NCBI GenBank assembly: GCA_027117675.1 | Contig: JAJAYM010000090.1 | Location: forward strand, 1 to 5,220 | Origin: Actinomycetes bacterium | Lineage (GTDB): Bacteria > Actinomycetota > Actinomycetes > JAHEKZ01 | Length of the DNA: 5,220 bases | Direction: 5' to 3' | In this document: positions 1 through 5,220 of the stretch, one piece after another | How positions within the stretch are numbered: position 1 is the first letter of the stretch | Layout of the letters: each line of letters starts with the position of its first letter | Position numbers and translations under genes: made by a program | Notes under the pieces: model-generated | What the model was told of the DNA's origin: nothing | Databases searched by the model: none | Seen by the model: only the letters and a program-made list of their open reading frames with translations

Positions 1-422
1 ATGTCGACCTCTCCCCTCGGCGTCAGCGCTCCGTCAGCACTGATCTCGGCCACTTGCAGCGCCTGCAGACGGACGCCGCCAGCCGTTCGGGTCAATCGGT
101 AGTTGGGGTTGTCGTCGATCACCGTGACACCGGCGTTGGCGTTCCACTCGGCCGCAGCCTCCGAGGTCAGGAAGCTTCGAGCTACCTCATGGTCGTTGTC
201 AAAACTTGCGGACGCTTCCAGGAAACCGGCGACGACCTCCGCCGGTGACTGCCCCGGCACCGGGTCACGCGGCAGCACCCGGACAGCGGGCTCGTCGACG
301 ACTGCCCGCACCTCGCCTCGTTCCACCGGTCCGCTGGTCGGGATCTGCGAGCAGCCCGCCAGCAGCAAAGCCGCGGTCGCCGCGGCGAGCAGGCGCCATC
401 TACTGACATCGACGTCACGCAT
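1..422 (-). CDS. lpqB: LpqB lipoprotein, N-terminal part (gene runs off the left edge)
   Basis: This is the N-terminal 140 codons of the MtrAB-associated lipoprotein LpqB; the C-terminal part lies beyond position 1. The frame opens with ATG at 422-420 and stays open to the window edge. Residues 9-23 form a short hydrophobic signal peptide (WRLLAAATAALLLAG) ending in a lipobox LLAGC, so Cys24 should be lipidated and the protein anchored outside the cytoplasmic membrane. The mature start (CSQIPTSGPVERGEV) and the following FLEAS, FLT and AAAEW segments fit the LpqB N-terminal region, which precedes a GerMN domain and a beta-propeller-like domain in full-length members. The gene starts inside the end of mtrB with an 8-nt overlap, which implies translational coupling. 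In mycobacteria LpqB interacts with the extracellular part of MtrB and affects MtrA phosphorylation. No strong Shine-Dalgarno sequence is seen. The alternative GTG at 418 is in another frame and gives no lipobox. Identity is strongly supported by lipobox and position, though the diagnostic C-terminal domains are not visible. Confidence 0.93.
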   Translation of the reverse strand, partial: MRDVDVSRWRLLAAATAALLLAGCSQIPTSGPVERGEVRAVVDEPAVRVLPRDPVPGQSPAEVVAGFLEASASFDNDHEVARSFLTSEAAAEWNANAGVTVIDDNPNYRLTRTAGGVRLQALQVAEISADGALTPRGEVD

Positions 423-2058
423 CGGGAGCCCGCCGCTCGGGTACCTGCGAGGGCACACCAGCTCCGACCGACAGTGGCATGCGACGGCGCGTGCTCGCAT
501 CGGCCGGCTCCAACGTGAGCGGGGATGCGCTGATCTCGATCCCCAGCTCATGCGGAAGGGTGAGGCGGAAGCTGGCTCCGTCACCGGGTGAGCCCCACGC
601 CTGCAGCCAACCACCGTGCAGTCGGGCATCCTCCAGCGCAATCGAAAGGCCAAGCCCAGTACCCCCGATAGATCTCACCCGCGATGGATCGGCGCGCCAG
701 AACCGGTTGAACACCAACGATGACTCACCGGGTCGAAGCCCAGCGCCGTGGTCCCTGACAACAATCGCCACCGCGTCTGCCGACGATGCCACCGAGATGT
801 CGATCGGGTGACCCTCACCGTGCTCGATCGCGTTCGCCAGCAGGTTTCTCAGGATTCGATCGACCCGGCGCGGGTCGTATTCAGCTGCGGCCGGTTCAGT
901 CGACAGGTGAACACGAATCTCGGTGCTGCTCCGCTCGGCAAGGGGGCTCAATGCTTCGACGACCGCCGAGACAGCGTCGCGCAGATCGCCCTTGACGGCG
1001 TCCAAGGTGGCCGCACCAGCGTCGAACCGCGAGATCTCGAGGAGGTCAGCGAGCAGCGCCTCGAATCGGTCGAGCTGGGTTTGCAGCAACTCTGCCGACC
1101 GGGCGGTGGCGGGATCGAACTCGTCGCGGCCCTCGTGCAGCACGTCGGCAGCCATGCGAACGGTGGTCAGCGGTGTCCGCAGTTCATGCGAGACGTCGGA
1201 GACGAATCGGCGTTGCACCCGCGAGAGATCCTCGAGTTGGCCGATCTTGACCTCGAGGCTCGCCGCCATGTCATTGAACGAGCGGGCCAGGCGTGCGAGG
1301 TCGTCTTCACCGCGCACCTTCATCCGCTCAGACAGGTGACCAGCGGAGAACTCCTCGGCGATCGAGACTGCGTAGCGCACCGGATCGACGACCTGCCTGG
1401 TGACGAACCACGAAATCCAACTGAGCAGCAGCACCAAGACCAACCCGGCAAACAGGAGCGTGCGACGAACCAGATCAAGCGTCTGCTGCTCCTGAACCAA
1501 CGGGAATAGGTAGTACAGCTCGGCGGTACCCAAACTGGGAACGATCAACGGTGCGCCAACGGCAAACCCAGGAACCGGGGGCTGGCCGTCGCTGTAGACG
1601 ATTTCGGTGAAGGTCGATGCCTGGACGCCGTCGACCTGGACGGCGTCGCGCAGCTCAGCGGGAACGCTTGCCTCGGTGACCGTGCTGGACCCACGTTGCA
1701 GCAGTGACGCCGAAGAACTGAGCAGCAGGACGTCGTAGAGCCGGGGTGTTCCTTGGCCTCCCGGAGCCAGCTCGACGGCCACCTGCTGCACAAGGTTCTG
1801 GTTCTTTTCCGGGTTGTCCTCCCCGGATGCGGCGATCAGCGCCTGCGCCTGGTTGATCCCGGCCTGCGCCTCCACCAGGGATGCGCGCTGCTTGGCGTCC
1901 AGCAGACCCGACGTGATGCGCCCGATCAGTATCTGGCCCAGCACCACCACGACCAGGACGGAGAGCGCAAGAGTGGTCGCCACTACCCGCAGGTACAGCG
2001 AGGAGCGCCACCGAGTGCTGACCCGGCTCGCCGCGCCACCGAAGGGCATGCGCACCAT
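415..2058 (-). CDS. mtrB: MtrB sensor histidine kinase
   Basis: This is a complete 547-residue membrane histidine kinase, close to the roughly 567 residues of mycobacterial MtrB. It has a short cytoplasmic N-terminus, transmembrane helix 1 at about 23-45, an extracellular sensor region at about 46-198, and transmembrane helix 2 at about 200-220. A HAMP linker follows at about 215-270, including AEEFSAGHLSERMKVRGEDD. The dimerisation domain carries the H-box SHELRTPLTTVRMAAD with phospho-accepting His291. The ATPase domain shows the N-box NLLANAIEH (405-413), G1 DHGAG (436-440), F-box FNRFWR (450-455) and G2 GGTGLGL (465-471), so every catalytic motif is intact. A 40-residue tail with an ASPLTLEP motif follows the ATPase fold. 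MtrB phosphorylates MtrA, and in mycobacteria it is linked to cell division and envelope control. It starts 18 nt after the mtrA stop. ATG at 2058 is the first start after an in-frame stop, but GTG 2055 or ATG 2049 are possible because no clear Shine-Dalgarno sequence decides. Confidence 0.97.
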   Translation of the reverse strand: MVRMPFGGAASRVSTRWRSSLYLRVVATTLALSVLVVVVLGQILIGRITSGLLDAKQRASLVEAQAGINQAQALIAASGEDNPEKNQNLVQQVAVELAPGGQGTPRLYDVLLLSSSASLLQRGSSTVTEASVPAELRDAVQVDGVQASTFTEIVYSDGQPPVPGFAVGAPLIVPSLGTAELYYLFPLVQEQQTLDLVRRTLLFAGLVLVLLLSWISWFVTRQVVDPVRYAVSIAEEFSAGHLSERMKVRGEDDLARLARSFNDMAASLEVKIGQLEDLSRVQRRFVSDVSHELRTPLTTVRMAADVLHEGRDEFDPATARSAELLQTQLDRFEALLADLLEISRFDAGAATLDAVKGDLRDAVSAVVEALSPLAERSSTEIRVHLSTEPAAAEYDPRRVDRILRNLLANAIEHGEGHPIDISVASSADAVAIVVRDHGAGLRPGESSLVFNRFWRADPSRVRSIGGTGLGLSIALEDARLHGGWLQAWGSPGDGASFRLTLPHELGIEISASPLTLEPADASTRRRMPLSVGAGVPSQVPERRAPDA

Positions 2059-2076
2059 GGCATCAGGCCGAAGTCA

Positions 2077-2754
2077 TCAGGCTGGCCCGGCCTTGTAGCC
2101 AACGCCACGGACGGTCACCACGATCTGCGGGTGTTCGGGGTCAGCCTCGATCTTTGATCGGAGCCGCTGGACGTGCACATTCACCAAACGAGTGTCGGCA
2201 GCGTGCCGGTAACCCCAGACCTGCTCAAGCAGCGTCTCGCGTGTGAAGACCTGCCACGGCTTGCGCGCAAGCGCGACGAGCAGGTCGAACTCAAGCGGCG
2301 TCAGGGCGATCATCTCGTCGTTACGCTTGACGGTGTGCCCCGGGACGTCGATCGTCAGATCAGCGATCTCGAGCGACTCGGGGTGGCCCTCGTCAGTGCG
2401 ACGCATCCGGGCCCGCACCCGGGCCACTAACTCCTTCGGCTTGAAGGGCTTGACCACGTAGTCGTCGGCTCCACTCTCCAGCCCGAGAACGACATCGACC
2501 GTGTCGCCCTTCGCCGTGAGCATGACGATAGGGATTCCGGACTCAGCGCGGATCTCACGGCAGATCTCGATGCCGTCCTTGCCCGGCAGCATGAGATCGA
2601 GCAGCACGAGGTCGGGGTTGAACTCGCGGAACGCCGCAACGGCCCGCTCACCGTCCCCGCACAGGTGAGGCTCAAAGCCCTCGCCGCGCAGCACGATTCC
2701 GAGCATCTCCGACAGTGCAGAGTCGTCATCGACGACCAGGATGCGTCCCTTCAT
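2077..2754 (-). CDS. mtrA: MtrA response regulator (OmpR/PhoB family)
   Basis: This is a complete 225-residue OmpR/PhoB-type response regulator, matching mycobacterial MtrA (about 228 residues) almost motif for motif. The receiver domain (about 3-117) shows the acidic pocket VVDDD (Asp9-Asp11), phospho-acceptor Asp53 within LVLLDLMLPG, Thr80 in MLTAK, and Lys102 in VKPFKPKELVARVRARMRR. The C-terminal winged-helix DNA-binding domain (about 128-222) contains LTPLEFDLLVALARKPWQVF, LLEQVWGYRH, the recognition helix DTRLVNVHVQRLRSKIE and the terminal VTVRGVGYKAGP. MtrA is activated by MtrB and controls genes for cell-wall metabolism, division and, in some lineages, osmotic stress or development. 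The start ATG at 2754 was chosen because MKGRILVVDDD aligns with the N-terminus of known MtrA; the frame is open upstream to 3012, but that part encodes unrelated, family-atypical sequence overlapping the divergent gene. It is the promoter-proximal gene of mtrA-mtrB-lpqB. The sequence just upstream (GATGGCGGT) is a poor ribosome binding site. Confidence 0.98.
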   Translation of the reverse strand: MKGRILVVDDDSALSEMLGIVLRGEGFEPHLCGDGERAVAAFREFNPDLVLLDLMLPGKDGIEICREIRAESGIPIVMLTAKGDTVDVVLGLESGADDYVVKPFKPKELVARVRARMRRTDEGHPESLEIADLTIDVPGHTVKRNDEMIALTPLEFDLLVALARKPWQVFTRETLLEQVWGYRHAADTRLVNVHVQRLRSKIEADPEHPQIVVTVRGVGYKAGPA

Positions 2755-2861
2755 ACCGCCATCGTCGCACCTACCGTGGCGATCTGACACCACCGAGTCC
2801 CCGCGTGGCACGATGTGCGCTGGCGAATGGACTTCACTGCTGGACCACACCTGGGGGACGC
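2755..2861. promoter_or_regulatory. Divergent intergenic promoter region between mtrA and the membrane operon
   Basis: These 107 bp are the only sizeable non-coding stretch in the window and separate two divergently oriented operons, so both promoters are expected here or just inside the flanking genes. I see no convincing consensus -35/-10 pair on either strand. A weak -10-like TAGGTG lies on the minus strand at 2768-2773, which would place transcription initiation within a few bases of the mtrA start. Near the middle lie two overlapping short inverted repeats, CGTG-G-CACG (2804-2812) and GCAC-GAT-GTGC (2808-2818), which could be an operator. That the region holds promoters follows from gene orientation; the exact elements are guesses. 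Confidence 0.75.
2853..2858 (+). promoter_or_regulatory. Ribosome binding site of the GDPD-type membrane-domain gene
   Basis: The purine run GGGGGA ends three bases before the ATG at 2862 and is the best Shine-Dalgarno-like element in this neighbourhood. It supports the start at 2862 over the more upstream in-frame ATG at 2715, which lies inside mtrA on the other strand. The spacing is short for an ideal site. Confidence 0.55.
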
Positions 2862-3887
2862 ATGACCGACGTACCAGGCTCACCACCACCACCTGAGCCA
2901 CCGGATCAACCTGGGCAGCCACCCTGGTCGCCGACGCCCGAGTCCGTTGCTCCACCATCCCCACCCGATGCCGCGCTAGCTGGCCAGCCGTCGATGGGCG
3001 CCTGGGGTCCACCGCCCGCCGCCCCGAAACCAGGTGTCATCCCGCTTCGCCCCCTGGGCATTCCCGAGCTCCTCGACGGCGCGGTCACAGCGATTCGGCG
3101 CTATCCGAAGGCCACCCTGGTCCCCTCGTTCATCGTCGCACTGGCCCTCGGTGCCATCACTTTTCTCACCTCACTCGTCAGCCTCACGATGTACCGGGGA
3201 ATCGGCGACCTCGACCCGAACACCGCCACCGGCTCGGACCTGGCTGGGATCTTCGGACCGACGGTCGTGGTCGGACTTGTGAGCTTCCTGGTCCAGATCA
3301 TCGCCACGATCCTGCTCACCGGCGTGATCACCGCAGTCATCGGGAAGGCTGTTCTCGGACAACCGATGACCCCAGGACAGGCGTGGGAGGTGGTCCGGCC
3401 CAGGGCCTGGCGGCTCTTGGGGCTCGGCCTGCTGGTCGGGCTCATCGTCGGTCTGGGCTGGTGCTTCTGCGTCATTCCCGGTGTTGTGCTCGCGGTGTAC
3501 CTGTCGTTGTCGGCGGCCATCCTGGTGCTGGAACGGTCGACGGTCACCGAATCGATGGGCCGCTCGTGGCGCCTGGTTCGTGGCGCGTTCTGGCGGACGC
3601 TCGGCGCTGTCGCCCTGCTGGTCGTCATCTACTTCGTGATCAACCTCGCCATCGGCGTGCCGTTCTCGATTCCCGAGATCGTCATGCCATCGGTCGACTC
3701 CGCGACTCTGGAAGTCGACGAGACCCAATTTGTGATCAACCAGGTACTGGCGACCATCGGCAGCGTCATCGTCGGCACCATCACCTTGCCCTTCATGGCC
3801 GCCGGTCTATCGCTGATTTACATCGACCGGCGGATGCGGACCGAGGGGCTTGACATCACCCTGGTCAGGCAGTCGCAGGGCCGGTGA
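2862..3887 (+). CDS. Polytopic membrane protein with glycerophosphodiester phosphodiesterase-type membrane domain
   Basis: This is a 341-residue integral membrane protein. Residues 1-60 are a low-complexity tail rich in proline (PGSPPPPEPPDQPGQPP and similar), presumably cytoplasmic. PLRPLGIPELLDGAVTAIRRYP (61-82) is the conserved entry motif of proteins annotated as glycerophosphoryl diester phosphodiesterase membrane-domain proteins. About six hydrophobic helices follow, near 86-108, 132-160, 184-200, 203-224, 245-267 and 294-320. A second family signature, ERSTVTESMGRSWRLVRGAF (224-243), lies between helices 4 and 5. No catalytic GDPD domain is present, so enzymatic activity should not be assumed from the family name. 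The start at 2862 has a GGGGGA ribosome binding site and the frame ends in a GTGA overlap with the next gene. It leads a rightward operon divergent from mtrA, and its biochemical role is unknown. Assignment to this membrane-domain family is reasonably secure; function is not. Confidence 0.85.
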   Translation: MTDVPGSPPPPEPPDQPGQPPWSPTPESVAPPSPPDAALAGQPSMGAWGPPPAAPKPGVIPLRPLGIPELLDGAVTAIRRYPKATLVPSFIVALALGAITFLTSLVSLTMYRGIGDLDPNTATGSDLAGIFGPTVVVGLVSFLVQIIATILLTGVITAVIGKAVLGQPMTPGQAWEVVRPRAWRLLGLGLLVGLIVGLGWCFCVIPGVVLAVYLSLSAAILVLERSTVTESMGRSWRLVRGAFWRTLGAVALLVVIYFVINLAIGVPFSIPEIVMPSVDSATLEVDETQFVINQVLATIGSVIVGTITLPFMAAGLSLIYIDRRMRTEGLDITLVRQSQGR

Positions 3888-4540
3888 TCGAAGTGTCCAC
3901 CCGCACGGACGCTCTGGGGATCATCCGGTGGGACGTCCCGATCGACATCGGACGTGACGGCGCTCGTGAGCTCGCAGAGCGCGAGCTGATCGACCCGGTC
4001 TACGCCAGCGCGGAGCCACCGTGGTGGCAGCGCGCCAGCAGCTGGGCGTGGGAGCAGCTCACCGAGCTGCTCGGCTTTCTCGGCGGCGCTGCCAACAACG
4101 CGCTGTGGCTGATCGTTGTTGGCGTCCTCATCGCGCTGATCGCATTCGCCGTCATGCGTCGCACAGGAGGCGTGCAGCGACGCCGCCGCAGCGCCGTTGA
4201 GGTCTTTGCCGACCGCACACTGAGCGCCCCGGAGCACCGCAGATTGGCCGAGGACGCCGCGCGAGACGGCGATTGGGCAGCGGCGGTCCGCGAAGGATTC
4301 CGGGCGATCGTTCGTCAGCTTGAGGAGCGCGGCGCCATCGACCCTCATCCGGGGCGCACCGCTGACGAGGCCGTACGCGACGCTGGAACGGTATTTGCTG
4401 CGCTCCGCGACGACCTCGAAGCCGCCGCCCGACACTTTGACGAGGTGGCGTACGGCGACCGCCCTGGCACATCGCAGGCATACGCGCAGATCTCCACCCT
4501 CGACCGCGCGCTCAGCCACTCGGCGATGGTTGGCGCTTGA
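3884..4540 (+). CDS. DUF4129 domain-containing membrane protein
   Basis: This is a 218-residue protein with a single transmembrane helix at about 73-91 (ALWLIVVGVLIALIAFAV), preceded by a tryptophan-rich segment PPWWQRASSWAWEQL (45-59). The arginine-rich stretch after the helix (MRRTGGVQRRRRS, 91-103) suggests, by the positive-inside rule, that the C-terminal half is cytoplasmic and the N-terminal 70 residues outside. The C-terminal half carries the DUF4129 signature: LAEDAARDGDWAAAVREGFR followed by AIVRQLEERGAIDPHPGRTADEAVRDAG (121-168), then AARHFDEVAYGDRP (181-194). The GTG start at 3884 forms a GTGA overlap with the upstream stop, implying coupling; an in-frame GTG at 3893 is an alternative, with AGGG at 3877-3880 serving either start imperfectly. 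DUF4129 proteins are commonly encoded beside DUF4350, MoxR ATPase and DUF58 genes in actinobacteria, as here at least in part. No enzymatic residue is evident and the molecular function is unknown. Confidence 0.9.
   Translation: MIEVSTRTDALGIIRWDVPIDIGRDGARELAERELIDPVYASAEPPWWQRASSWAWEQLTELLGFLGGAANNALWLIVVGVLIALIAFAVMRRTGGVQRRRRSAVEVFADRTLSAPEHRRLAEDAARDGDWAAAVREGFRAIVRQLEERGAIDPHPGRTADEAVRDAGTVFAALRDDLEAAARHFDEVAYGDRPGTSQAYAQISTLDRALSHSAMVGA
4052..4072. repeat. Perfect 9-bp inverted repeat inside the DUF4129 gene
   Basis: GAGCAGCTC at 4052-4060 and GAGCTGCTC at 4064-4072 are exact reverse complements separated by ACC, so the mRNA could form a tight GC-rich hairpin. It lies just before the codons of the transmembrane helix. 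The encoded EQLTELL has repeating Glu/Leu codons, which can create such symmetry by chance; it is described as structure only, not as a terminator. Confidence 0.5.
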
Positions 4541-5220
4541 TGAAGACGGCATGGCGGTGGGTGGCGGCTGGCGCAGCAGCGCTGGTTGCCCTTGGCCTGG
4601 TGAGCGCCCTGCTGGCCCCGACACTCGGCCGGACAGCCCTCGACCCGGACGCCGCAACCCCGGGCGGAACCCGCGCGCTCGCCGAGCTGCTCCGCGTCCA
4701 GGGAGTCACAGTCGAGCGGACGACCGACGTCGAGCGAGCCATGTCCACCGGCTCGTCGACCACCTTGGTAGTTGCCTACCCCGAGCTCTTGCCCAAGGAA
4801 GATGTCCAGCGGCTGGAGCAGCTCACCTCGAACGTGATCGTGCTCGGACCTGTGGCGGCTCGCTCCGGATACCTCGGTGTCCTTCCCTCTGCGGAAGCCG
4901 ATGTCGAGGTGCGGCAGCCGGAGTGTGACCTGGCGGCTGCCGTCCAATCCGGCGACGCTCGGACGGGTGGTTTCGCATTCACGGCGACGCCGGCTGCTGA
5001 CGCTGATGGCCCGCTCGGCGGAGCCACCGAATGCTTCCCCGCAGGGGACGGACCTAGCATCGTGCAGCGCGGAACATCCAGCGGCGCGCAGCACACCATC
5101 GTCGGATCAGCCGCGTTCATGACGAACGAGTGGCTCGCCGAAGCCGGCAACGCGGCACTTGCGCTGAACCTGACCGGGCAGAAACCGACACTGGTCTGGT
5201 GGCTACCCACCCCGCGATAC
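4540..5220 (+). CDS. DUF4350 domain-containing protein (incomplete at the right edge)
   Basis: This frame runs from ATG at 4540-4542 to the window end without a stop, giving 227 codons of an incomplete protein. The ATG shares one base with the TGA of the DUF4129 gene (TGATG), indicating translational coupling. An N-terminal hydrophobic helix at about 8-27 (VAAGAAALVALGLVSALLAP) serves as signal anchor and puts the next domain outside the membrane. That domain shows the DUF4350 pattern: LDPDAATPGGTRALAELLRVQGVTVERT (34-61), a strand-rich TTLVVAYPELLPKEDVQRLEQL (74-95), VIVLGP (99-104), and later TIVGSAAFMTNEWLAEAGNAALALNL (186-211), ending in KPTLVWWLPTPRY. This fold resembles the GATase-like or intraflagellar-transport-like domain seen in the family, but no catalytic triad is obvious. 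Two cysteines, Cys129 and Cys165, might form a disulfide. A second membrane helix and C-terminal tail are expected beyond 5220. Family assignment is good; function is unknown. Confidence 0.87.
   Translation, partial: MKTAWRWVAAGAAALVALGLVSALLAPTLGRTALDPDAATPGGTRALAELLRVQGVTVERTTDVERAMSTGSSTTLVVAYPELLPKEDVQRLEQLTSNVIVLGPVAARSGYLGVLPSAEADVEVRQPECDLAAAVQSGDARTGGFAFTATPAADADGPLGGATECFPAGDGPSIVQRGTSSGAQHTIVGSAAFMTNEWLAEAGNAALALNLTGQKPTLVWWLPTPRY

Noticed and set aside
182..418. Minus-strand frame starting at GTG 418, in the lpqB region
   Set aside because: It stops after 78 codons and has no signal peptide. The ATG at 422 opens a frame with a perfect lipobox that runs to the window edge.
103..591. 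Plus-strand open frame of 162 codons opposite lpqB and the mtrB end
   Set aside because: It is antisense to two recognisable genes and its translation is Ser/Thr/Arg-rich with no domain.
748..1509. Plus-strand open frame of 253 codons opposite mtrB
   Set aside because: It lies wholly antisense to the kinase core of mtrB, whose motifs are all intact. The translation has no recognisable domain and a composition typical of a GC-rich shadow frame.
2715..2861. In-frame N-terminal extension of the rightward membrane protein by 49 codons
   Set aside because: It would start inside mtrA on the opposite strand and use up the whole promoter region; ATG 2862 has a GGGGGA element directly upstream and fits the family.
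2755..3012. In-frame N-terminal extension of MtrA by 86 codons
   Set aside because: The extension lacks similarity to MtrA, overlaps the divergent membrane protein gene, and known MtrA proteins begin at essentially the MKGRILVVDDD position.
4052..4080. Hairpin followed by a CTTTCT stretch, as a possible intrinsic terminator
   Set aside because: It lies within an intact coding frame in mid-operon and the T-run is too short and interrupted for a rho-independent terminator.
3818..4657. Minus-strand open frame of 279 codons opposite the DUF4129 gene
   Set aside because: It is antisense to the recognisable DUF4129 protein and adjacent gene ends, has no family motif and is Arg/Ala/Gly-rich low-information sequence.
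4345..5094. Minus-strand open frame of 249 codons opposite DUF4129 and DUF4350
   Set aside because: The plus-strand frame here encodes a coherent DUF4350 protein coupled to its upstream gene; the antisense translation shows no domain.
1..5220. Search for mobile elements, tRNA or rRNA genes, CRISPR arrays and defence or secretion systems
   Set aside because: No terminal repeats, transposase or integrase motifs, tRNA-like cloverleaf, regularly spaced repeats or system-specific proteins were seen; the six genes account for nearly all of the sequence.

Overview
The window is high-GC DNA with tightly packed or overlapping genes and comes from an actinomycete. The decisive evidence is the gene order mtrA-mtrB-lpqB on the minus strand. 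This two-component system with its lipoprotein partner is a hallmark of Actinomycetota, and both MtrA and MtrB match the mycobacterial proteins closely by recalled sequence. A divergent neighbour set of a GDPD-type membrane-domain protein, DUF4129 and DUF4350 points to a non-mycobacterial lineage, perhaps Nocardioidaceae/Propionibacteriales. The genus cannot be fixed from this sequence.

Layout. Positions 1-422 (minus) hold the N-terminal 140 codons of the lipoprotein LpqB, cut by the window edge. Positions 415-2058 (minus) encode the sensor histidine kinase MtrB, and 2077-2754 (minus) the response regulator MtrA. A 107-bp divergent intergenic region (2755-2861) must hold the promoters for both directions. 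Rightward follow a six-helix membrane protein (2862-3887), a single-pass DUF4129 protein (3884-4540) and a DUF4350 protein (4540 to the right edge, incomplete). The last two start codons overlap the preceding stop codons, so the three genes form one translationally coupled operon.

How the genes work together. MtrB senses an envelope or cell-cycle related signal and phosphorylates MtrA, a winged-helix transcription factor. LpqB is a lipoprotein known in mycobacteria to interact with MtrB and influence MtrA activity. The rightward operon resembles a common actinobacterial set in which DUF4129 and DUF4350 proteins precede a MoxR AAA+ ATPase and a DUF58 protein. Those genes are predicted just beyond the right edge but cannot be seen. 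Its function is poorly defined, and a shared role with MtrAB in envelope homeostasis is only inference from adjacency.

I found no mobile elements, RNA genes, CRISPR arrays or clearly novel system. The region reads as ordinary core chromosome. The least understood part is the divergent membrane operon.
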